Source: an uncultured Eubacteriales bacterium
Lineage (GTDB): Bacteria; Bacillota_A; Clostridia; Saccharofermentanales; Saccharofermentanaceae
Direction: 5' to 3'
NCBI GenBank assembly: GCA_900313405.1
Contig: OMQY01000140.1
Location: 1 to 5,052, forward strand
DNA length: 5,052 nt
The translations under genes were made by a program, and so were the position numbers. Position 1 is the first letter of the stretch; every line of letters starts with the position of its first letter. A model generated the notes under the pieces. The model was not told the DNA's origin and ran no database searches. It saw only the letters and a program-made list of their open reading frames with translations. Below are positions 1 to 5,052 of this stretch, piece by piece.

Positions 1-868
1 CGAATGAGACGATTCCGCCGTCATAGTGAAGATGAACATTCTTAGGCTCATCCCCGCGGTTATCGCAAAGATCGATGGTAACTTCGCGGTTAAGGAAAGC
101 CATCTCGCGGTAACGAGTTATCATCGAATCAAAATCGAATGTGATATCAGGGAAGATGGTATTATCAGGTATAAATGTAGTCCTTGTTCCGGTATCTCCG
201 GCATCGCAGTCACCTATTATATGCAAAGGCTCTGTCGTCACACCCTTGGTAAAACCTATCTGATATATATGCCCGTCACGCTTTACCTGGACCGTCATTG
301 TATCGGACAAAGCATTAACAACAGACGCACCGACGCCGTGAAGTCCTCCTGATACGGTATATGCGCCGCCGCCGAACTTTCCTCCCGCATGAAGAATAGT
401 ATGAACGACTTCAACCGTAGGTATTCCCTGCTTAGGATGTATTCCTACAGGTATTCCGGATCCGTCGTCTGTTACTGTTACGGAACCGTCTTTATTAAGT
501 ACAACATCGATGAGATCACAACGGCCTGCCAATGCTTCATCAACGGAATTAGCAACGATCTCATAAACAAGATGGTGAAGACCCCTTAAAGTCGTATCAC
601 CGATATACATTCCGGGACGCTTTCTTACAGCCTCCAGACCTTCCAGAACCTGGATATCTTCTTCTCCGTATTCGCTGGAATTCGTTGTATCGAACTCATC
701 CTGACCTTCTGTCACGGACTCGATATCTTCAAGTTTCTCCTCCGTAAAATCCTCCGTCAAAGCACGGGGATTCTCGGCAAGATTACGAAGCTCGTCATCG
801 TCTCCTTCTTCTACAGGCTGATAGTAGACATCTACCGCTCCGGTTACCTTCTTCTCATCGTCACTCAT
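1..868 (-). CDS. gyrB: DNA gyrase subunit B, N-terminal part (cut by window edge)
   Basis: GyrB supplies the ATPase of gyrase, the A2B2 type II topoisomerase that introduces negative supercoils in the cytoplasm. 289 codons are visible; the transducer end, TOPRIM and C-terminal domains lie beyond base 1. The GHKL ATPase fold is clear: QVLEGLEAVRKRPGMYIG at 73-90, EIVANSVDEALAG at 103-115 with catalytic Glu103 and Mg-binding Asn107, DDGSGIP at 134-140, and the ATP lid AGGKF...SGGLHGVGASVVNAL at 161-187. The start at 868 is fixed by an AAGGAG site 9 bases upstream, and no internal ATG precedes the conserved core (first is Met87). Residues 1-61 are an acidic extension (22 Asp/Glu against 5 Lys/Arg) beyond the usual GyrB start. 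Two ATP-site neighbours differ from E. coli: Asp45 is Ala106 and Arg76 is Ser137. It lies 59 bases downstream of remB, probably in the same transcript. GyrB is preferred over ParE because of the context. Confidence 0.97.
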   Translation of the reverse strand, partial: MSDDEKKVTGAVDVYYQPVEEGDDDELRNLAENPRALTEDFTEEKLEDIESVTEGQDEFDTTNSSEYGEEDIQVLEGLEAVRKRPGMYIGDTTLRGLHHLVYEIVANSVDEALAGRCDLIDVVLNKDGSVTVTDDGSGIPVGIHPKQGIPTVEVVHTILHAGGKFGGGAYTVSGGLHGVGASVVNALSDTMTVQVKRDGHIYQIGFTKGVTTEPLHIIGDCDAGDTGTRTTFIPDNTIFPDITFDFDSMITRYREMAFLNREVTIDLCDNRGDEPKNVHLHYDGGIVSF

Positions 869-877
869 TTATCAATT

Positions 878-883
878 CTCCTT
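878..883 (-). promoter_or_regulatory. Ribosome binding site of gyrB
   Basis: AAGGAG on the minus strand, 9 bases before the ATG at 868. It matters because it supports the upstream start and hence the acidic N-terminal extension of GyrB, rather than a start close to the conserved ATPase core. The rest of 869-927 is AT-rich and holds no gene. Confidence 0.8.
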
Positions 884-927
884 GATAATATATAAATATA
901 TTTTATTTTTAACCCATTTTAACAATG

Positions 928-1176
928 TTACCCTAAGCTGCTTTCAAGCCTTTTACGCAATACGGATGACGATATCGAACTAATGTAAGACCTGTCATTT
1001 GCTATGATCAGAGTCCTGGGGATATCCTCAGTGAGATACTGCAGTCTGTTGTTCTCGTCTTCCTCCTCGATAAAACGCGTGACAGCCTTCTGAGCGGGCA
1101 GAACAGTCTCAAGATTGACTATGACACTGACACTTTGAGCAGAAATAAAAGCATCACCGCCAATATTAACGTACAT
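928..1176 (-). CDS. remB: RemB-like extracellular matrix regulatory protein (DUF370 family)
   Basis: An 82-residue soluble protein matching the small RemA/RemB (DUF370) family. Seen in the sequence: an N-terminal MYVNIGGDAF-ISAQ segment corresponding to the MY-x-x-x-G-x-D start of Bacillus RemB, and a C-terminal PRTLIIAND-RSYISSISSSVLRKR segment (53-76) corresponding to its TPKSIVVT...YYSPLSSSTLKKR end. Length equals the Bacillus protein (about 81 residues). In Bacillus subtilis remB (yaaB) lies between recF and gyrB, exactly as here. RemA is a DNA-binding activator of biofilm-matrix genes; the biochemical role of RemB is less defined, so no target genes can be inferred. The start is supported by a GGAGGA site (1185-1190) 8 bases upstream. 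A separate promoter appears to lie upstream at about 1229-1237. Confidence 0.88.
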   Translation of the reverse strand: MYVNIGGDAFISAQSVSVIVNLETVLPAQKAVTRFIEEEDENNRLQYLTEDIPRTLIIANDRSYISSISSSVLRKRLESSLG

Positions 1177-1228
1177 CTCTTATCTCCTCCGCAAAATGAG
1201 CTCAGAAGCCGTATTCAGGCAACACTTA

Positions 1229-1237
1229 ATTATAGCA
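1229..1237 (-). promoter_or_regulatory. Probable extended -10 promoter for remB-gyrB
   Basis: On the minus strand TGCTATAAT reads as a perfect extended -10 element (TGn followed by TATAAT), 53 bases upstream of the remB ATG. No good -35 is visible at 16-19 bases spacing (best are ATAAAT-like), which is tolerated with an extended -10. The upstream side (1238-1272) is very AT-rich and contains a 12-base perfect palindrome, ATATTATAATAT, at 1261-1272. No GC-rich hairpin followed by a T run is seen between recF and remB, so read-through from recF is also likely. Sequence match only. Confidence 0.5.
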
Positions 1238-1292
1238 TAATACATACTATAATTTATAAAATATTATAATATAAGCGGGAAGATCATTGAGA

Positions 1293-2549
1293 TCATTCGC
1301 AGAAGACTTTTCCCTCCTGCACGCGGAAGAACCTGATATCCCGGCTGCCGTCCGCATTACCCGTAACAAGACCGGATAATTCACTCTCAACGAATGAACG
1401 GTCTGTGCAGGTTATAAATATCTGGGCGATATCCATGCCGGACAAAAGGCTTACACGCCGCCCCTCATCAAGTTCGGAGAAGACATCATCAAGAAGCAGG
1501 ATAGGGGAGGAATGGGTCCTCTCCTTTATTATCTCGAGTTCTGCGAGTTTAAGGGACAGAGCAGCCGATCTTTGCTGGCCTTGTGACGAATAACTCCTCA
1601 TAGGCAGGCTGTTGAGGCTTATATCAAGATCATCCCTGTGCACACCGTTAGAACAGATGCCCTTCTCAACATCATAAATGCGCTCATTTCTCATCTTAGA
1701 GAGGATGAATTCTGACAGACCGGCCTTCAGACGCGCCAGAACACCCTCAGAAAGCGTTCCTTCTATAAACTCGCCAAACAACTCATCCGAATCAAGAACA
1801 CCCCTTAAAACGTCTTCTGCGCCCTTTAAAGTGCAATAGTTAACTTTAAGGACCTCTTTGCCGTCTGATATCACGGAATGATGAGCTGAAGCTTTTCGAG
1901 AGATAAGCTCGCAGTAACGCATGCGCTCCATGATAAGTTCCGCGGAAAGATCCGCTATAGAGAAGTCCCAGTAATCAAGCTCCGCTTCACGCGCGGGATC
2001 CCAATGACCCTTAAAGGACTTGAGGCAGGCATTCTTCTGCTCTATAAGCCTTCTGGCTTTACCCAGAGTATCGTAGTAGGAGGGGGATACTTTACATATG
2101 AGCAGATTCAGGTATCTTCTTCTTCCTGCAGGCTGCCCCTTCACTATATTCAAGTCCTCAGGAGCGAAAATAACAGTGTTACAGACACTCATATACCGTG
2201 ATATTCTCGGGACGGCGATACCGTCCTGGTACAGAACTCTTCCTGCAGTCTTCTTATCGGTAAATTCGGACTTCTCCGTATAATAACAGGCTTTCAATTC
2301 TATATCAGAGTCATAGACCTCATCATGGCACAGAAGTTCCACGCTGTATTCATTCTCACCGAACTTAACCATCTCCCGGTCGCGCGTGGTCCTGTGCGAA
2401 TAAACTGATGAACCTACGCTTACCGCTTCGATTATATTGGTCTTTCCCTGGGCATTATTGCCGTAGATAACATTAACAGAAGGCCCGACTTTAAGGTCGA
2501 GCCTTCCGTAATTTCTGAAATTTGTAAGCGATATGCTCTTTATTATCAT
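1293..2549 (-). CDS. recF: DNA replication and repair protein RecF
   Basis: RecF is an SMC/ABC-like ATPase that binds gapped DNA and, with RecO and RecR, promotes RecA loading at stalled or damaged forks. In this 418-residue protein the motifs appear in order: start MIIKSISLTNFRNYGRL, Walker A GNNAQGKT at 30-37 with Lys36, SHRT at 51-54, FAPEDLNIVKG at 128-138 followed by RRRYLN, the HRDDL motif at 304-308 (here GVHRDD where GPHRDD is usual), ABC signature SSQGQQR at 321-327, Walker B ILLLDD at 350-355 and D-loop SELD at 358-361. It is longer than Bacillus (370) or E. coli (357) RecF. About 30 of the additional residues fall at roughly 242-280, in the helical arm before HRDDL. Its ATG overlaps the dnaN stop (ATGA), and no clear Shine-Dalgarno is visible upstream, so translation is probably coupled to dnaN. 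Confidence 0.97.
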   Translation of the reverse strand: MIIKSISLTNFRNYGRLDLKVGPSVNVIYGNNAQGKTNIIEAVSVGSSVYSHRTTRDREMVKFGENEYSVELLCHDEVYDSDIELKACYYTEKSEFTDKKTAGRVLYQDGIAVPRISRYMSVCNTVIFAPEDLNIVKGQPAGRRRYLNLLICKVSPSYYDTLGKARRLIEQKNACLKSFKGHWDPAREAELDYWDFSIADLSAELIMERMRYCELISRKASAHHSVISDGKEVLKVNYCTLKGAEDVLRGVLDSDELFGEFIEGTLSEGVLARLKAGLSEFILSKMRNERIYDVEKGICSNGVHRDDLDISLNSLPMRSYSSQGQQRSAALSLKLAELEIIKERTHSSPILLLDDVFSELDEGRRVSLLSGMDIAQIFITCTDRSFVESELSGLVTGNADGSRDIRFFRVQEGKVFCE

Positions 2550-3652
2550 CTTCTGATAGGAAGGATGAGATAAAGATAGGAATTGCCTTCAACAGGCACG
2601 ATGATGCAGGGTCCCTGTGAACCGTTGAATTCGATCCTGATCTCATCATCATCGATAGCCTTAAGAGCTTCAGCCATATACTTGGCATTGAAATCTATAT
2701 CAACACTGTCTCCCTGCAGATCTATCGGAACGGTCTCCTTATGAGTACCGGCTTCGGCAGATGCTGATACCATCAAGGTAGAGGAATCCTTTGTCTTGAT
2801 CTGGACAGATCCTCTCCTGTCATCAGTCATAATGATAAGTGAAGCACGGTTGACCGCATCAAGAAGCTTCCTTCTGTCGATCTTTACTATAGTCTTGGGA
2901 TTCTTCTGGATTATGGCGTTGTAGTTTACGAACGGTCCTCCGAGAAGTCTTGAAATGATGCGCACGTTTCCGACATCAAACAGAAGGTGATTATCGGAAT
3001 TATAGATAACTACTTCCGTATTCTCTCCGCCGTCGAAGATCTTTGCTGCTTCCTGCAGCGCCTTGCCGGGGATAATGAAATTAACGACAGGGAATTCAGA
3101 TCCGACATCGGCTCTTCTTAAAGCCATTCTGAAACCGTCTATGGCTACCATCGTCAATACGGATCCGTCGCTCTCGAGATTACATCCGGTAAGATACTGT
3201 CTGGTTCCGTCCTTGGATACCGCAAGTATGGTCGTATTGATCATATCCTTGATCATCTTCTGTGAAACGGTGATCTTATTATCTGTCTCGATCACAGGGA
3301 TCTTAGGATAAGATTCGGCCGAGTTGCCCTTAAGAACAGTATCCGCCTCACCGGAACTTATGGTCACGTTATATCTGTCATCAGATTCAATGGTAGTCAT
3401 ATCCTCCGGAAGATTCTTTATGATCTCACCGAAATATCTGGAATTAACTACAACGGAACCTTCTTCGACGACATCAGAATCGATATCAGCTTCGATACCG
3501 GTCTCAAGATCATATCCCGTAAGTTTTACGCTTCCTGATTCAGCCTGTATAAGGATACCGTCGAGAAGCTGAACTGTTGAATTAGTCTTTATTGCTTTCT
3601 GAACTATGACGATGGCATCAAGCAGATCGGATTTATTACAATTGAATTTCAT
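2546..3652 (-). CDS. dnaN: DNA polymerase III beta subunit (sliding clamp)
   Basis: DnaN forms the ring-shaped dimer that tethers the replicative polymerase and serves as a docking platform for MutS/MutL, ligase and other partners. The 368 residues fit three domains of about 120 residues each (E. coli 366, B. subtilis 378). Recognisable landmarks: TGYDLETGI at 45-53, the domain 2 segment VAIDGFRMALRR at 169-180, FNAKYMAEAL at 321-330, and the C-terminal clamp signature YLILPIRR at 361-368, which forms part of the partner-binding pocket. The region usually reading GxFPDYxxVIP is GGPFVNYNAIIQ (238-249), so its conserved prolines are missing; this is minor divergence. The start at 3652 has an AAAGGA site (3662-3667) about 9 bases upstream. 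It lies 268 bases downstream of dnaA, across the oriC-like spacer, and overlaps recF by 4 bases. Confidence 0.98.
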   Translation of the reverse strand: MKFNCNKSDLLDAIVIVQKAIKTNSTVQLLDGILIQAESGSVKLTGYDLETGIEADIDSDVVEEGSVVVNSRYFGEIIKNLPEDMTTIESDDRYNVTISSGEADTVLKGNSAESYPKIPVIETDNKITVSQKMIKDMINTTILAVSKDGTRQYLTGCNLESDGSVLTMVAIDGFRMALRRADVGSEFPVVNFIIPGKALQEAAKIFDGGENTEVVIYNSDNHLLFDVGNVRIISRLLGGPFVNYNAIIQKNPKTIVKIDRRKLLDAVNRASLIIMTDDRRGSVQIKTKDSSTLMVSASAEAGTHKETVPIDLQGDSVDIDFNAKYMAEALKAIDDDEIRIEFNGSQGPCIIVPVEGNSYLYLILPIRR

Positions 3653-3700
3653 AAATAAGATTCCTTTCGAGAAAATGAAACATTCCGCGACTATTGTACT

Positions 3701-3734
3701 ACATTTTTTATTGATTTCGTATTCTTATTATTAT
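3701..3734. other. AT-rich block, candidate DNA unwinding element
   Basis: Only 5 of 34 bases are G or C (about 85% AT), including a T6 run at 3704-3709 and TTATTATTA at 3725-3733. It sits 14 bases from the nearest TTATGAACA copy (3748-3756), as expected for a segment melted by DnaA. The TTA triplet run is only loosely like a DnaA-trio and lacks the GAT-type triplets, so a trio is not claimed. Confidence 0.45.
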
Positions 3735-3780
3735 GCAGTGAAGATTTTGTTCATAACCCGTTCCGGACAGCATAGATACA

Positions 3781-3793
3781 ACTGTTTAACAGT
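3781..3793. repeat. 13-base palindrome in the oriC spacer
   Basis: ACTGTT-T-AACAGT is a perfect dyad around a single central base, between the first and second TGAACA copies. It is not one of the box-like repeats. It could be a protein-binding site or a small structural element; there is no further evidence for a role. Confidence 0.4.
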
Positions 3794-3824
3794 GTTAATT
3801 TCATGTAGATTACACTTCCGGACC

Positions 3825-3869
3825 ATGTTCACAGATATAGGGAATTGAACACCACGGATCTGTGAACAT
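3825..3869. repeat. Perfect 12-base inverted repeat containing two box-like copies
   Basis: The left arm ATGTTCACAGAT (3825-3836) is the exact reverse complement of the right arm ATCTGTGAACAT (3858-3869), separated by 21 bases that hold a further TGAACA at 3846-3851. The arms have modest GC content and no T run follows on either strand, so it does not look like an intrinsic terminator. More likely it is a pair of oppositely oriented binding sites. Confidence 0.75.
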
Positions 3870-3896
3870 TTTTGTTACAGTAAAGTTACATGAAGT

Positions 3897-3925
3897 TATG
3901 AACATTTCTACAAAAAATGTTCATA
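3897..3925. repeat. 11-base hairpin across the dnaA stop codon
   Basis: TATGAACATTT (3897-3907) and AAATGTTCATA (3915-3925) pair perfectly around a 7-base loop. The dnaA stop codon (3921-3923) lies inside the right arm. With only two G-C pairs per arm and no downstream T run on the minus strand, it is a poor terminator; its arms are box-like copies five and six, so paired binding sites are the better reading. Confidence 0.7.
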
Positions 3926-5052
3926 CGTCAGCAAGCTTCTTCTCGATGATCTTTACATCGGACATCAGAGCATCATTCTCGGTTACTTTATTGATGGCGT
4001 GCATTACGGAGGTATGCTTCTTGCCTCCGAATGATTCGCCTATCTTCTCGAAAGGCAGCTCAAGAAGATCCCTGCATATATACATGGCAACAGATCTCGC
4101 ATTGACGATATCGGCGGATTTAAGCTTCGATACCATCTTATCAGGGGCAATGTCGTAGTACTTGGATACTGCATCTATTACGGTCTCGACAGTTATTATG
4201 TTCTTCTTTCCGGGTGAGAAGATGGGTGAGAACTTAGATACGACCATATCAAGGTCTATATTTCCGTTCTCCAGAACATAATAAGAGGACAGGGTATTAA
4301 AAGCTCCGTTAAGATCTCTTATGTTGTCCGTTACGTTCTCGCATATATACTCGACGATATCATCACTGAAATGAATGCCGGATGATTCCATATTCTTAAG
4401 AAAGATGGCTTTGCGCGTCTCATAATCGGGCGGCTGGATATCCATCAGGGTACCGCTCTGGAATCTCGAAGTAAGCCTGGGATCGAGTTCAGGAAGCATC
4501 TTCGGGGATTTATCACATGTGATGACTATCTGTTTTCCCGAAGAAGTCAGTGTCTCAAACGTATTGAAGAATTCCTTCTGTGTCTCGATCTTGTTTATAA
4601 GAAACTGGATATCATCGATGAGAAGCACGTCAACGTTTCTGTACTTATTCCTGAAACTCTCATAATTCTCATTCTTTAAGCTGAACACATAGGCATTGAC
4701 GAATTCCTCACATGTGGTGAACAGGATCTTCTTATTAGGAAAAAGCTGCTTGACTTTGTATCCGATGGCCTTCATGAGATGAGTCTTTCCCAGTCCTGAA
4801 TTACCCCACAGATAAAGGGGATTCTTCTGTCTCATTCCGGGATTCTCGGCTACCGAGAAAGCCGATGCATAGGCAAAACGGTTACAATCTCCGACTATGA
4901 AATTATCAAAAGTGTATTCTGAAGTGAGATCAGATGAAGGATAGGAATTACGTTCCTTTTCGCGTACCTTGGCTTCCGATACCTTTGTGGTAACCGCTGC
5001 AAACGTATCTCCCTCGATAACATACTTTATGGATGTATTGCGTTCCGTTATA
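3921..5052 (-). CDS. dnaA: Chromosomal replication initiator DnaA (N-terminus cut by window edge)
   Basis: DnaA is the AAA+ initiator that binds oriC boxes, assembles as an ATP-bound filament and melts the origin. The reading frame stays open to the right edge, giving 376 codons; domain I and part of the linker (roughly the first 80-90 residues) are missing. Numbered from the first full codon (5051): linker to about 45, YTFDNFIVGDCNRFAYA at 46-62, Walker A GNSGLGKT at 83-90, Walker B LLIDD at 143-147, sensor 1 ITCDKSP at 177-183, box VII and arginine finger in DPRLTSRF (Arg192, Arg196), sensor 2 Arg245 in NIRDLNGAF. Domain IV starts near 290 and ends in FGGKKHTSVMHA (341-352), where GGRDHTTV is standard. 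Box-reading positions are altered: E. coli Arg399 is Lys311 and Asp433 is Lys345, while His434 and Thr435 are kept. The Met at 4835 is internal, between YTFDNF and Walker A, and is not the true start. Confidence 0.98.
   Translation of the reverse strand, partial: ITERNTSIKYVIEGDTFAAVTTKVSEAKVREKERNSYPSSDLTSEYTFDNFIVGDCNRFAYASAFSVAENPGMRQKNPLYLWGNSGLGKTHLMKAIGYKVKQLFPNKKILFTTCEEFVNAYVFSLKNENYESFRNKYRNVDVLLIDDIQFLINKIETQKEFFNTFETLTSSGKQIVITCDKSPKMLPELDPRLTSRFQSGTLMDIQPPDYETRKAIFLKNMESSGIHFSDDIVEYICENVTDNIRDLNGAFNTLSSYYVLENGNIDLDMVVSKFSPIFSPGKKNIITVETVIDAVSKYYDIAPDKMVSKLKSADIVNARSVAMYICRDLLELPFEKIGESFGGKKHTSVMHAINKVTENDALMSDVKIIEKKLADV

Larger units (their letters stand above)
3653..3920. other. 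Putative oriC spacer between dnaA and dnaN
   Basis: A 268-base non-coding stretch in the place where Bacillus-type origins carry their DnaA boxes and unwinding element. It shows a box-like repeat cluster on the dnaA side (3748-3926), an AT-rich block on the dnaN side (about 3701-3734), and several dyads. The layout (boxes next to dnaA, AT-rich DNA next to dnaN) resembles B. subtilis. No TTATCCACA or complement was found by eye; the repeats are instead variants of TTATGAACA. Origins in this group can be bipartite with a second part upstream of dnaA, which is outside the window. Function is inferred from position and structure. Confidence 0.7.
3748..3926. repeat. Cluster of six TGAACA/TGTTCA box-like repeats
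   Basis: Six copies of the hexamer occur in 179 bases. In the frame of the 9-base DnaA box they are: TTATGAACA (minus, 3756-3748), CTGTGAACA (minus, 3834-3826), AATTGAACA (plus, 3843-3851), CTGTGAACA (plus, 3860-3868), TTATGAACA (plus, 3896-3904) and GTATGAACA (minus, 3926-3918). Chance expectation for a hexamer on two strands of this length is about 0.1. The strongest form differs from the consensus TTATNCACA only at position 6 (A for C). The last copy overlaps the dnaA stop codon. Probable DnaA-binding sites of altered sequence; an operator for another regulator is the alternative. Confidence 0.65.

Noticed and set aside
26..589. Two plus-strand open frames opposite gyrB
   Set aside because: They lie wholly antisense to the conserved GyrB ATPase domain, with no family match.
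887..925. Possible gyrB promoter in the remB-gyrB gap (TTGTTA at 925-920, TATATT at 900-895)
   Set aside because: The -35 matches only 4 of 6 and the spacing is 19 bases; in such AT-rich DNA this is expected by chance.
1281..1297. Direct repeat AGATCATT twice, one base apart, at the recF end
   Set aside because: Half lies in the recF stop region; too short and isolated to be meaningful.
3693..3721. Possible dnaN promoter (TACAAT at 3698-3693 on the minus strand)
   Set aside because: A reasonable -10 but no acceptable -35 at 16-18 bases and no TG extension; it overlaps the AT-rich unwinding candidate. dnaN may be read through from dnaA.
3606..3848. Plus-strand open frame of 80 codons crossing the dnaN start and the origin spacer
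   Set aside because: It runs antisense through dnaN into non-coding DNA, has no recognisable protein features or ribosome binding site, and the spacer is explained by repeats.
3825..3925. Intrinsic terminator after dnaA
   Set aside because: Both dyads are AT-rich or widely spaced and neither is followed by a T run on the minus strand.
3748..3926. LexA/DinR operators, because of the GAAC/GTTC half-sites
   Set aside because: The Bacillus-type operator needs CGAAC-N4-GTTCG; none of the dyads here has that four-base spacing or the outer C/G.
3862..4158. Plus-strand open frame of 98 codons antisense to the dnaA end
   Set aside because: It is the shadow of the dnaA C-terminal domain; no family resemblance.

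Overview
The window is a chromosomal replication-origin neighbourhood of a low-to-moderate GC Gram-positive bacterium, most likely a member of the Clostridia. All real genes lie on the minus strand, and reading from the right edge leftwards the order is dnaA (N-terminus cut off by the window edge) - oriC-like spacer - dnaN - recF - remB - gyrB (C-terminus cut off by the left edge). This is the classic Firmicutes dnaA-dnaN-recF-gyrB order. RemB, a small matrix-regulator family protein found at this position in Bacillus and Clostridia, supports the placement. I cannot name family or genus from sequence alone.

Region by region: 1-868 encodes the ATPase N-terminal part of DNA gyrase subunit B, with an unusual acidic extension of about 60 residues in front of the normal start. 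869-927 is a short AT-rich spacer carrying the gyrB ribosome binding site. 928-1176 is remB. 1177-1292 is AT-rich and holds a probable extended -10 promoter for remB-gyrB. 1293-2549 is recF, joined to dnaN (2546-3652) by a 4-base ATGA stop/start overlap; the S4-domain gene (rlbA/yaaA) that often sits between them is absent. 3653-3920 is a 268-base non-coding spacer that looks like the dnaA-dnaN part of oriC. 3921-5052 is dnaA from part of its linker through the AAA+ domain and the DNA-binding domain.

The genes work together in chromosome replication: DnaA opens the origin, the DnaN clamp holds the polymerase, RecF handles gaps and clamp/recombinase traffic at stalled forks, and gyrase removes the supercoils ahead of the fork.

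The point most worth a second look is the origin. I see no canonical DnaA box (TTATCCACA or its complement) in the spacer. Instead there are six copies of TGAACA/TGTTCA within 3748-3926, two of them inside the perfect 9-mer TTATGAACA, arranged in dyads. The DnaA encoded next door has substitutions at exactly the domain IV positions that read the DnaA box in E. coli (Arg399 to Lys, Asp433 to Lys, with neighbouring changes). A co-varied, non-canonical DnaA/DnaA-box pair is a testable inference.
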